Assembly (NCBI RefSeq): GCF_946407605.1
Contig: NZ_CAMJOS010000013.1
Location: forward strand, 27,933 to 91,932
DNA length: 64,000 nt
Direction of reading: 5' to 3'
Source of the DNA: an uncultured Prevotella sp.
GTDB taxonomy: Bacteria > Bacteroidota > Bacteroidia > Bacteroidales > Bacteroidaceae
Position numbers and translations under genes: made by a program. The notes under the pieces are model-generated. The model worked only from the letters and a program-made list of their open reading frames with translations, was not told the origin of the DNA and did not search any database. This document shows, in pieces, positions 52,043-60,353 of this stretch (position 1 is the first letter of the stretch; each line of letters begins with the position of its first letter).

Positions 52043-54247
52043 TTATTTCTTAGTAATTCCACCAACGACATCATCATTTTCGATGCTATGCTCGGTTTTC
52101 TTGACGTTGGCTTTAAGAGACCCGAAGCGCCAAGTGACGGAGAGACTGAACGAACGGGCACGATTCCACGACTTCTGATAATCGCGATAGTCGCCATTGA
52201 CGGTCTCGGCCTCTGATGTCCAGTATTTGTTGAATGGGGCGTTAGCACCAAGGCGCACCGTCAGGCGGTCATCCTTGAGGAACGAGCGTTGCAGGGAGAA
52301 GTAGTAACCATAATAGGAATGTTGTATGTAGTAGATGCCTGAGGGACTATGGCCAATCTTGCCGTATGTGACTGCATAGAAAAGCAACTTCCAAGGTAGC
52401 TTTTGAGAGAGGTTCGCATAGAAGTTGTCAGACCACCCAAAGGTGCGATAGCCAAGGTTGGGGTTCTCGTTGTGCTCGTAGCGCAGATTATTGTTGATGA
52501 CAAACGTCGTACCAACGAATGGCTTCCACTGTACGTATTGCTCTATCGAGAATCGACGATAGCGAAGGATGTTATCGTATGTGTTATATCGGATGTCGTT
52601 TTTAGCGGTCTGAATGGAGCTGATGCCACCTGAACTGAAGTTATAGGCAGGGGCAATCTGTAGTGTCAGATGAGGTAGGATATACGAATAGATAAGACTG
52701 ATACGCTGCGTTCGTGAACTCACCAGGTTAGGATTGCCCTGTTGGACAACCATTGGCGATGTAACGACAGCAGGATTCAGATAGGATATGCCTGGACGGT
52801 TGATGCTGGTTGTATAGCTCAACTTCAAGGATTGTGCATCCGTCATCTGGTACTTCAGCGAGGCTTGTGGCACCCAGTCGTTCAGATGTTTGTCGTAGGT
52901 ATTGCCTTTCCCATCAGGATATTCACCCTGCATATAGCTGTGTTCATAGCGCAGTCCGGCGCGTGCCGACCACTTATCGTGATTGTAGATGTAGTCGGCG
53001 TATGCAGCGACTACACGGGTGGTATGTCTGAACTCGTCGTTGGTGAGAAGGTCGATACCATAGAAGTCCTGCGTATTGTGGCTGTTGTTGTTGCGATCGA
53101 TATATTTCGTACCAATCTCAAGCTTGTGACCCTTGCCCAATGGACGCAGCCAGTCTGCTTGGAACGTGTGTTCTGTAAATCGCTCACGTTCTGTCTGGAG
53201 ACTGCCTGTATATTTGAAAGGAGCATTGACTATTTCTGTGTACGTATTCTCCTGGTCCGAATGTTGACGCGTCAGGGCGAGCATGTACGAGAGAGTGAGC
53301 CGCTCGCCCTTCCGACGCGTCTTGTGCTCGTAATCGAGCCTTCCATTCCAGGAGTGATGACTGTAGCCGGGCATCCAGTAGTGGTTATTAAATCGATAGA
53401 GAATATCGCTTGATGAGTTGTTCAGCGATGTCCGGCTATCACCCTGCACGTTGAGCTTGTAGAAGTATCCCCCAAATGAGGCTGACAGCAAGTTCAGCGA
53501 GTCGATGTCGTAGCTCGCATTGATGTCGGCATAATGGATGGAGCCAGGATTCGAACCGTCAGACTGAGACAGCATTCGATTGCCCGTATCAAGATAAGTG
53601 CGGTCTGTATAGGTACTGTTCTCTGTCTCGCGGCTTGACATTCCTCCGTAGCCGTATTCCACAGATGTCAGCAGCTTACCTATCTGTCCCGTCAGCGAGC
53701 CGTAGAAGTTTGGATGATTCAGTGAGTTATAGGTAGCCGATATTACACCCGTCATGCCTTGCATCTTCGAACCATCAACCATCACGATATTCAGGATGGC
53801 ATCCACGCCTTCGGCATCCTCGCGTGCTCCAGGATCGGTAATCACTTCGATACGCTTTACCATAGAGGCGGGCATCGACTTGAAGGTTTCCTTGGCATTC
53901 TTCGACAGGCTGGGGTCATAATGCCCATTCTTGTATATCTTATAGTTGCTATTGCCCTTGACAAGTATGTTGTCTTGTCCGTCGACCGTCACCATAGGCA
54001 CCTTGCGAAGCATATCCATTACTGTCTGTGTTTTCGATTCCTCGTCAGCCTGGACATCATAGCCTATGCGGTCTATTTCCTGTTTGACAAGCTGCTTCTG
54101 TGCCTTGATCACCACACCATCGAGTTCTTTACTCCAGGTGATGGAATCGCTCTTTACTTTGGTCGTATCCGTTTTCGTCTGGGCAGTAGATTCCCCTGCT
54201 CCCGCTGCCATCAACAGCAGGAGTGCCATTATTCCAATATGTTTCAT
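52043..54247 (-). CDS. TonB-dependent-receptor-like outer-membrane beta-barrel protein
   Basis: 734 residues with signal peptide (MKHIGIMALLLLMAAGAGES, then TAQ). A short plug-like domain (about 40-160; VIKAQKQLVKQEIDRIGYDV, PASMVKRIEVITDPGAREDA) is followed by a beta-barrel rich in aromatic strands to the C-terminus. It matches the outer-membrane beta-barrel family related to TonB receptors but has no N-terminal carboxypeptidase-like domain and no clear SusD partner, so a SusC role is unlikely. It is the last gene of an ECF sigma/anti-sigma operon and its start lies 4 nt after the preceding stop. Confidence 0.83.
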   Translation of the reverse strand: MKHIGIMALLLLMAAGAGESTAQTKTDTTKVKSDSITWSKELDGVVIKAQKQLVKQEIDRIGYDVQADEESKTQTVMDMLRKVPMVTVDGQDNILVKGNSNYKIYKNGHYDPSLSKNAKETFKSMPASMVKRIEVITDPGAREDAEGVDAILNIVMVDGSKMQGMTGVISATYNSLNHPNFYGSLTGQIGKLLTSVEYGYGGMSSRETENSTYTDRTYLDTGNRMLSQSDGSNPGSIHYADINASYDIDSLNLLSASFGGYFYKLNVQGDSRTSLNNSSSDILYRFNNHYWMPGYSHHSWNGRLDYEHKTRRKGERLTLSYMLALTRQHSDQENTYTEIVNAPFKYTGSLQTERERFTEHTFQADWLRPLGKGHKLEIGTKYIDRNNNSHNTQDFYGIDLLTNDEFRHTTRVVAAYADYIYNHDKWSARAGLRYEHSYMQGEYPDGKGNTYDKHLNDWVPQASLKYQMTDAQSLKLSYTTSINRPGISYLNPAVVTSPMVVQQGNPNLVSSRTQRISLIYSYILPHLTLQIAPAYNFSSGGISSIQTAKNDIRYNTYDNILRYRRFSIEQYVQWKPFVGTTFVINNNLRYEHNENPNLGYRTFGWSDNFYANLSQKLPWKLLFYAVTYGKIGHSPSGIYYIQHSYYGYYFSLQRSFLKDDRLTVRLGANAPFNKYWTSEAETVNGDYRDYQKSWNRARSFSLSVTWRFGSLKANVKKTEHSIENDDVVGGITKK

Positions 54248-54251
54248 CGGT

Positions 54252-55163
54252 TTACTTCTTTAGCCGTTCGATACTCGCTTGGAACATTTCTTGTAAGAAT
54301 TCATCGTTGGTAGCCTTCTTCACTTTTTCAAGTTCTTTGATTACCATCTTCTTCTCCATATCGTCCAATGCGTCGGCCTTCTTACACATCTTGTATATGT
54401 GCGAGGCATAGTAATTGGATGCTGTGCTATTGGGGTTCTTCAGGAAGAGATTCTTGAAGGTGTTGAACTGGCTGAGCCATGATTCAGAACCGATGCTACT
54501 GCTAACAAAGGTGGAGTCGCTGCCAAAGGCTGACAGACCCTCGCCCATCGAGAAGAATCCGCTAAACAAATCGTCATCTCCAAACGAAAACCCGTTGGCA
54601 CTCAGTTTCACGTCATTGCCGTTGATTCTAATGATTCTTCCCTTTTTCCCGCTCTCACGATACTGTTGCGTAGTGGCGTAGGTTACAATGAGCTTTCCTA
54701 CAATTTCTTTTTCGTCTTTACGCCATTCCATAGCGTATGCATAACGATGGGTCTTGCTCATATCTTTTGGGTCCAGGAAAAGCGCGTAGATATAGCGCGA
54801 ACCCTTGATGTCACCCAAAGGATATCCGCTGTCATCACCACCTACGGCCAAACTTGTGTAGTCGTATGACTTCTTGCTGGATACCGTTTTAAGACTGTAG
54901 GCTTTCTCTTTGTCCTGTTCAAAGGCACGCTCTACATCCTCAACCAAGTCGTGGTGGGATGCGGGTATTGTAAACTCGTAGACATCTAATTGTCCCTCCT
55001 TGACACCCGTTCCCGGGTTTTTGTTCAGTTTGTGACTACTTTCCACTTGTGCCGGTTCACTTGTTATCAGCGCATTGAAGGCATGCTTGATAAACGCTTG
55101 TGCATGGGATGTGAGAGGCATCAGCATTAGGATGCCTGCTGCCAGAAATAGTTTATTCTTCAT
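54252..55163 (-). CDS. Exported protein of unknown function in an ECF operon
   Basis: 303 residues from the start MKNKLFLAAGILMLMPLTSH (55163), which gives a signal peptide ending SHAQA; the longer in-frame start is not supported. The mature protein has an alpha/beta region (LYDVYEFTIPASHHDLVEDV-like, in fact QLDVYEFTIPASHHDLVEDV) and a Ser/Gly/Phe-rich stretch (FSFGDDDLFSGFFSMGEGLS). The C-terminus is a charged helix (EKVKKATNDEFLQEMFQASI). I do not recognise the family. It overlaps the anti-sigma gene by 11 nt and precedes the outer-membrane barrel gene, so the two may be partners. Confidence 0.62.
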   Translation of the reverse strand: MKNKLFLAAGILMLMPLTSHAQAFIKHAFNALITSEPAQVESSHKLNKNPGTGVKEGQLDVYEFTIPASHHDLVEDVERAFEQDKEKAYSLKTVSSKKSYDYTSLAVGGDDSGYPLGDIKGSRYIYALFLDPKDMSKTHRYAYAMEWRKDEKEIVGKLIVTYATTQQYRESGKKGRIIRINGNDVKLSANGFSFGDDDLFSGFFSMGEGLSAFGSDSTFVSSSIGSESWLSQFNTFKNLFLKNPNSTASNYYASHIYKMCKKADALDDMEKKMVIKELEKVKKATNDEFLQEMFQASIERLKK

Positions 55164-55782
55164 AAGCCAAATACTTTGTTTGTTCGTTAATATATAGGAT
55201 GGTACCGTCTTCTTGTTCCACAGGGACATACCCGAGAGACAACAGCCGTGCCTCCGTGAGTTCTTGCCGACATTGTGCAATCTGCTCTTCAGCCTCTTGC
55301 AGTCCTTTTGCTGCGTCAGCCATCAGGGTGTATGTCTTGGCATAGTCATTGATGGTGGGTTCTGTCTTACGCAGACGGCGTTTCCTGGACTGCATGGGAC
55401 GGGGCTCGTCACGCATGATTTCTACAGAATCGGCCTTTTCTTCCATTTCTGTCTCTCTTGGCTGCATCGTCCTTGCTGTGTCTGTCTTAGCCGTCAGATC
55501 TGTTCCGTCAGGTTGCGGGCCAACTTGCTTAGTTGGTACTGCAATATAAAGCAAACCTGCGACAGCTGCAGCAGCTACGCCCCAGAAAGCCCATCTTCCC
55601 TTTTGCCGCTTTGGTTTCATCGCCTCTATCTCGCTAAAGAGTTGCCGATAGTCCTCCCATTCCTCGGGTACATTTCCGCGATGGAAGTAGTCTGCAAGGA
55701 TGTCTTCTTCCTCGAGAGTCGAAGTGCCGTCCATATACTTGTCCAGCAGCTTTGCAATATAATCCTTTGTGTACTTTATCAT
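55153..55782 (-). CDS. Anti-sigma factor-like single-pass membrane protein
   Basis: 209 residues. The N-terminal 60 residues are cytoplasmic and typical of anti-sigma factors that bind ECF sigma (YIAKLLDKYMDGTSTLEEED). One membrane helix follows (WAFWGVAAAAVAGLLYIAV). The periplasmic part is polar, with a coiled segment (AAKGLQEAEEQIAQCRQELT) and no FecR domain. The ATG overlaps the sigma factor's stop (4 nt), the common arrangement of the pair. The inducing signal is unknown. Confidence 0.78.
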   Translation of the reverse strand: MIKYTKDYIAKLLDKYMDGTSTLEEEDILADYFHRGNVPEEWEDYRQLFSEIEAMKPKRQKGRWAFWGVAAAAVAGLLYIAVPTKQVGPQPDGTDLTAKTDTARTMQPRETEMEEKADSVEIMRDEPRPMQSRKRRLRKTEPTINDYAKTYTLMADAAKGLQEAEEQIAQCRQELTEARLLSLGYVPVEQEDGTILYINEQTKYLAYEE

Positions 55783-56273
55783 CGTTTATTCCTACGTTTT
55801 ATTTCTTCCAATAGTGTTCGTCTTGCCCTTGCCAGGAGCGTGCTTACTGATGTCGTTTCGATACCCAATAGTTGGGCAATCTCTTCGTGGCTCCGCCGTT
55901 CCTCTTGGCGCATATATAATAAGGTGCGTTGCGTGGTGGGCAGTTGCTGTAGTTTCATTATGAGCCATTCCTCGTTTTCCTTTGCCTCCAGTTCTTCTTG
56001 CGGACTGCTGGTAAGACTGACGATGGTGGCCTCCTCAAGCGATTCGGCTGTTCGCCGCCTCTGGAGATCCCTCAGCGTGTGTTTCGCCATCAGCGTAACG
56101 ATAGCCTCTACTGACCGGAACCGCTCCAGTTCGTCGTGCATCTGCCACAGACGGAGCATCACATCCTGTGCGATGTCCTCTGCCATATCTTCGCCCGCCC
56201 CGTAGTGTCGGCTCACATTGAGCGCTTTCTCTCGCCACGTGCGGGCTTTCTGTTCAAATGCACTTCTTTCCAT
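55779..56273 (-). CDS. ECF-type RNA polymerase sigma factor
   Basis: 164 residues. Region 2 is recognisable from SRHYGAGEDMAEDIAQDVML and RFRSVEAIVTLMAKHTLRDL. Region 4 has the HTH: QLPTTQRTLLYMRQEERRSH then EEIAQLLGIETTSVSTLLAR. It is a small group-4 sigma factor that probably controls its own operon, with the anti-sigma, an exported protein and an outer-membrane barrel downstream. The upstream spacer contains TTAAACTCTGCTAAAG, a possible sigma-specific site. Confidence 0.87.
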   Translation of the reverse strand: MERSAFEQKARTWREKALNVSRHYGAGEDMAEDIAQDVMLRLWQMHDELERFRSVEAIVTLMAKHTLRDLQRRRTAESLEEATIVSLTSSPQEELEAKENEEWLIMKLQQLPTTQRTLLYMRQEERRSHEEIAQLLGIETTSVSTLLARARRTLLEEIKRRNKR

Positions 56274-56344
56274 TTATTCTTTGCTACACCTATTAGACGC
56301 ATATGTCGCTCAAAACCAAACTGACTTTAGCAGAGTTTAACAGA

Positions 56345-56728
56345 TTAACGCCTCCTAAGAATCCCAAGTATAATCAGCAGATAGCCCGCGAGGCATAGTA
56401 CCGGAGCGATGACAATCCTGCGGGTTGAGAAGATGGCAGGGTTAAAAGATTGTTCGGAATGCAACGCCACACTCTGACTATGAGCCAGAGAACTACCTGA
56501 ACCGGACATTAGGATATAGCCTATGAGTATCAGGACACATGCTATGATGATGATTCGTTTTCCGCTTAAGCCAGCGAGTATCAATGCAACGCCACACTCT
56601 GACCATAGGTCTGAGAATTGTTTGGCTTTATTGATATTGTTTGTTGTAGTGTTCTCTGACCTTTGATCAGAGTGTGGCGTTGCATTCATATTGCTTGATG
56701 TATTGGTGAATAAATTCGGTTCTTTCAA
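56345..56728 (-). CDS. DUF3098 family membrane protein carrying palindromic insertions
   Basis: Up to 127 residues; the ATG at 56728 lies inside the DUF2723 gene, and a start at 56689 is also possible. The DUF3098 core is seen as GKRIIIIACVLILIGYILMS and FNPAIFSTRRIVIAPVLCLA, i.e. two membrane helices with the conserved FNPxIFSxRRI between them. Three copies of a palindromic repeat fall in this gene, giving NATPHSDQRSEN and SDLWSECGVAL near the N-terminus and SLAHSQSVALHSEQ between MSGSG and FNPAIF, where DUF3098 relatives are normally shorter. The protein may still work despite them. Confidence 0.72.
   Translation of the reverse strand: MKEPNLFTNTSSNMNATPHSDQRSENTTTNNINKAKQFSDLWSECGVALILAGLSGKRIIIIACVLILIGYILMSGSGSSLAHSQSVALHSEQSFNPAIFSTRRIVIAPVLCLAGYLLIILGILRRR
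56460..56494 (+). repeat. Palindromic coding repeat, copy A
   Basis: Begins TGCAACGCCACACTCTGAC and continues with TATGAGCCAGAGAACT. The hairpin is CTCTGACT-ATG-AGCCAGAG with one mismatch. It lies in the DUF3098 gene, read as its complement, in the same codon phase as copy D. Confidence 0.8.
56585..56620 (+). repeat. Palindromic coding repeat, copy B
   Basis: Begins TGCAACGCCACACTCTGACC and continues with ATAGGTCTGAGAATTG. The hairpin is CTCTGACC-ATA-GGTCTGAG. It lies in the DUF3098 gene, read in a different codon phase from copies A and D. Confidence 0.85.
56652..56684 (-). repeat. Palindromic coding repeat, copy C (inverted)
   Basis: The minus strand reads TGCAACGCCACACTCTGATC then AAAGGTCAGAGAA. 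The TGA within CTCTGATC is the stop codon of the DUF2723 gene (56667-56669); in another frame the same bases are codons of the DUF3098 gene. Confidence 0.85.
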
Positions 56729-59564
56729 ATTGTTCTGCTACGACAAGTGCCTGCTCCATGGTCTGCATCCATGTATAGCGGTTATAAAGAGACCCGGCTC
56801 GACGTGATGGTTTGATGGTGTTGATCCAAGAGAGCCATTCGTCAGAACGGCGCAGCAGGCTGCTGACAATCTCGTCACCCTTTTCAGGTTGGTGTGCCAT
56901 ATAATAGCAACGGGCCATCGACAATGCGTATTCCGTATAGGGCACATTCTCCTGTGGCATTTCCTTCTGCCACTTATGACATACGCTTAGGGCCCGCTTC
57001 AAGTCACCTTGTTGAAGAAGCGAGTCGATAAGCACACCCATGATGAGCTGATGAGTATTAGCCATGCGCTTGACATCTTCGTCCACGTAGATTCCTTTAG
57101 TATTAAGACCACCATAGCGGAAGCGATGCATGATGTTGTCATAAAGCCTTTCCACGTCTATCTTCTGATTCGTAGCCGTAGGCGAAATGCGGTAGGCAAG
57201 TCCTTCGAGTACCAAATGATTACGCAGGAAGGGCAGAATGTCAGACCCCATGCTGATGGACATATAGATGGGGCGTTCCCATTGCAACGCCACACTCTGA
57301 CCAGAGGTCAGAGAATTGGCTTGCAACAGCATGTCGAGCACCATCAGTTCGTTCTTGAAGAGTCCCTTTTTGCCCTTCAGCGAGATGGTCGCCGAACCAA
57401 TGGCGATGCTGTCAGTTTCGATGGGTACATACTCCATTCGGCCCTCCTTATAATCCTCATGGTGAAAACTGATAGGCAGGGCAGGGGATTCATAGGCAGG
57501 ACGCTTCATCTGGTCAATATACCAGTCGGTTTGCAGGTATTCCATATTAACGACGCGGGTATCGGTGCGCACACCTTCCACCTCATGGTTATACCAGAGC
57601 GGGAATGTGTCGTTATCGCCATTGGTCAGGATGATGGGATGTCCCTCTCGCTGCATACTGTTGAGATAGTTGGCGCCGAAATCACGACAGGTATAACGGT
57701 CTGAGCGGTCATGGTCATCCCACGTTTGGGTTACCATCTGGATGGGAACCAGCAGGCATGCGATAGCGGAAAGGACAGCCATGATGGTTGCATATTTTCC
57801 ACTTTTCACTTTTACCTTTTCACTTATCATTCCCACTCCCATGCCTATCCAGATGGCAAAGGCATAGAACGAGCCTGCATAGGCATAGTCACGTTCACGC
57901 GGTTGGAGCGGTGTCTGGTTCAGGTAGACCACGATGGCAAGTCCCGTCATCAGAAACAGGAGCATGACAACCAGGAATTGTTGCTTACCTTTACTTCCTT
58001 TACGCCATTGCCATAACATTCCCACCAGTCCGAGTATCAGCGGTAATCCATAGAACACGTTACGCCCTTTGTTCTCTTTCAAGTCAGACGGCAGCTTCGA
58101 CGTGTCGCAACCTAATAGCCAGTCGTCAATCCATTGGAAGCCTGTAATCCAGTTGCCATGTTCCACCTCTCCGTGTCCTTGGATGTTGTTCTGTCGTCCC
58201 ACGAAGTTCCACAGGAAATAACGCCAGTACATGAAATTTACTTGATAGGAAAGGAAGAAGCGCAGATTCTCTGCAGCAGTGGGCACGCCATCCTTTTTCT
58301 CGACACCTCCCATCCAGTCCTCATAAGCCTTGGCATGTCGTGAGGAATACATCCGGGGGAAGTACATATTGTTCTTATACAGATAATCAATATCATGTCG
58401 TACCACCTCGTATTCCTGCTTCGTGGAATCGGCCACAGGACGATAGACGGCCTTACCCTCTTTCTGTCTCGGCACCAGGTACTCTCCTTCTGCCACGCGG
58501 TCTATTTCGCTGCAATACGCAGGACCATAGAACAGCGGTGTCTTGCCATATTGTTCGCGGTTCAGATAGCTACCTAAAGAAAAGATGTTATCAGGCGCAT
58601 TCTCACACATCGGTGTCTGAGCATTGGCTCTGATGAAGATAACACCATAACTGCTATAGCCGATGAGCATCATCAGCAGGCAGGCTAACGATAACCTGAC
58701 TATCCTTCGTTTCGCCTTATAATAGGCAATGATGATTGTTCCTGTCAGCAGTAAGATGTAGCAAATGAGGCCAGTGTTGTAAGGGCATCCCAACACATTG
58801 GTAAACAGCAGTTCAAACCATCCGCCAAATTTTACCACGCCAGGTATCAGACCATAGAGAATGGCGGCTACCAGCAAACCGCCTGCAATGAGTGTCTTTA
58901 GCATTCCTTTCCACGTGACCCGCTTTGTCCGACGAAAATACACCACGAACGACATGGCGGGCAGGCAGAGCAGACAAAGCAGATGGACACCGATGGACAA
59001 TCCCGTGATATAAGCAATCAGGACAATCCATCGAGTACTGCCGGGTTTATCCATCTCGCTCTCCCATTTCAGAATCAGCCAGAACATCAGGGCTGTCAAG
59101 AAACTGGAGAAGGCATAGACTTCTGCCTCGACAGCTGAGAACCAAAAAGTGTCGCTGAAGGTGTAGGCCAATGCACCAACCATGCCGCATGCTTCAATAG
59201 TGATGACCTGCGGAATGCTCATTTCCCTATCACTGATAGTGCAGATCAGTTTCCGGGCGAGGTGAGTCACCGTGAGAAACAGGAAGAATATACACCCTGC
59301 ACTCAGCAGTGCCGATAGGAGATTAACCATCAGCGCCACTTGCGACGGATTACTGGCTAACTGTGAGAACAGGTTGGCGGCTAACATAAAGACTGGTGCT
59401 CCTGGCGGATGACCAATCTCCAACTTATAGCCACACGCAATAAATTCAGGACAATCCCACAGACTGGCCGTTGGCTCTACGGTCAGCCCATAGACAATCG
59501 CTGCAATGGCACAGACAAGCCACGCCATGCAGATGTTGAGTTTCTTAAATGTTTCTTGTTGCAT
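56667..59564 (-). CDS. DUF2723 family multipass membrane protein (glycosyltransferase-like)
   Basis: 965 residues from MQQETFKKLNICMAWLV (59564); MQSIMQQ at 59576 is an alternative. The conserved N-terminus TVEPTASLWDCPEFIACGYK and LEIGHPPGAPVFMLAANLF are typical of DUF2723, a family with GT-C-like membrane topology; Bacteroidota members have been linked to protein O-glycosylation or mannosylation, which is not demonstrated here. About 11 membrane helices are followed by a soluble C-terminal region with TPR-like helices. Repeat copy D adds NSLTSGQSVALQ just before WERPIYMSISMGSD, a motif otherwise contiguous in relatives. Repeat copy C supplies the last codons (CNATL) and the stop. Confidence 0.85.
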   Translation of the reverse strand: MQQETFKKLNICMAWLVCAIAAIVYGLTVEPTASLWDCPEFIACGYKLEIGHPPGAPVFMLAANLFSQLASNPSQVALMVNLLSALLSAGCIFFLFLTVTHLARKLICTISDREMSIPQVITIEACGMVGALAYTFSDTFWFSAVEAEVYAFSSFLTALMFWLILKWESEMDKPGSTRWIVLIAYITGLSIGVHLLCLLCLPAMSFVVYFRRTKRVTWKGMLKTLIAGGLLVAAILYGLIPGVVKFGGWFELLFTNVLGCPYNTGLICYILLLTGTIIIAYYKAKRRIVRLSLACLLMMLIGYSSYGVIFIRANAQTPMCENAPDNIFSLGSYLNREQYGKTPLFYGPAYCSEIDRVAEGEYLVPRQKEGKAVYRPVADSTKQEYEVVRHDIDYLYKNNMYFPRMYSSRHAKAYEDWMGGVEKKDGVPTAAENLRFFLSYQVNFMYWRYFLWNFVGRQNNIQGHGEVEHGNWITGFQWIDDWLLGCDTSKLPSDLKENKGRNVFYGLPLILGLVGMLWQWRKGSKGKQQFLVVMLLFLMTGLAIVVYLNQTPLQPRERDYAYAGSFYAFAIWIGMGVGMISEKVKVKSGKYATIMAVLSAIACLLVPIQMVTQTWDDHDRSDRYTCRDFGANYLNSMQREGHPIILTNGDNDTFPLWYNHEVEGVRTDTRVVNMEYLQTDWYIDQMKRPAYESPALPISFHHEDYKEGRMEYVPIETDSIAIGSATISLKGKKGLFKNELMVLDMLLQANSLTSGQSVALQWERPIYMSISMGSDILPFLRNHLVLEGLAYRISPTATNQKIDVERLYDNIMHRFRYGGLNTKGIYVDEDVKRMANTHQLIMGVLIDSLLQQGDLKRALSVCHKWQKEMPQENVPYTEYALSMARCYYMAHQPEKGDEIVSSLLRRSDEWLSWINTIKPSRRAGSLYNRYTWMQTMEQALVVAEQFERTEFIHQYIKQYECNATL
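57283..57318 (+). repeat. Palindromic coding repeat, copy D
   Basis: Begins TGCAACGCCACACTCTGACC and continues with AGAGGTCAGAGAATTG. The hairpin CTCTGACC-AGA-GGTCAGAG is perfect. It lies inside the DUF2723 gene and encodes an in-frame insertion. Confidence 0.88.
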
Positions 59565-59671
59565 AATGCTTTGCACGTTTTATTAAACGGATGCAAAGCT
59601 AACAACAATGATGTAGATATACAGCAAAAACTGTCTGACATTTCTCTGACATTTGCCTGACAAACGGGTAA

Positions 59672-60337
59672 CTACCTCATAGTCAGCCCGTAGGCTTTAC
59701 CCCTGTCTGACTCAATTTTGAGATCGGAATGTTCTTCTATGATGGGCTTCAGTCGTCGGATAAGCGTGTAGAGTGTTTCGCTGGCATCGGGTTTCTTGGG
59801 CCAGAGGGCATCACATATCTCTGCTTTCGAGAGCTGACGGGTAGGGGATAGCCACAGCATTTCCATCAGTTGTTGCTGCATAGGTGTCAGTTTCACTACA
59901 CAGCCCTTAGCGTCAATAAAACGTCCCTGCTGCAAGGCTAACCCGCCATACAGTCCTAAAGCCATAGAACGCCTTTGCTGATACAGGCAGAATAGCCCCC
60001 ATAGCAGTGCCATCGACCATAGCACCATCGCTGGCCGTTGGTCTGACAGCGACAGGATGGTTGCCGTTGACACTTGCGGACGTGGGCGGAATTCCCTCTG
60101 GGTATCTACCGCCAACACAGCCCGACCTCTCAATGCCTCCATCTGCAGATGCTTATTGAACACCTGTATGGTGTCTGCACTGATTACATCCGACTGCTGT
60201 TCGTCCAAAGCCATGGCCAGTGCCCGGTTCACATCCTCATTCACCAATTTCTCCGTTGTCTTATAACTCGTCAGACTCACCATGCTCGAAGCGATTATCA
60301 GTGCAACGAGCACCACTACTGCATATTGTTGTTTCAT
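59672..60337 (-). CDS. Membrane-anchored OmpR-type winged-helix protein
   Basis: 221 residues from MKQQYAVVVLVALI (60337). Two membrane helices (YAVVVLVALIIASSMVSLTS and AMVLWSMALLWGLFCLYQ) bracket a periplasmic loop of about 90 residues. The C-terminal cytoplasmic part is an OmpR/PhoB-like winged helix (PMQQQLMEMLWLSPTRQLSK to ASETLYTLIRRLKPIIEEHS). This ToxR-like layout allows direct control of transcription from the membrane. The gene lies 16 nt after the stop of the histidine kinase on the same strand. Confidence 0.75.
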   Translation of the reverse strand: MKQQYAVVVLVALIIASSMVSLTSYKTTEKLVNEDVNRALAMALDEQQSDVISADTIQVFNKHLQMEALRGRAVLAVDTQREFRPRPQVSTATILSLSDQRPAMVLWSMALLWGLFCLYQQRRSMALGLYGGLALQQGRFIDAKGCVVKLTPMQQQLMEMLWLSPTRQLSKAEICDALWPKKPDASETLYTLIRRLKPIIEEHSDLKIESDRGKAYGLTMR

Positions 60338-60353
60338 AACTATTTGCATTATT

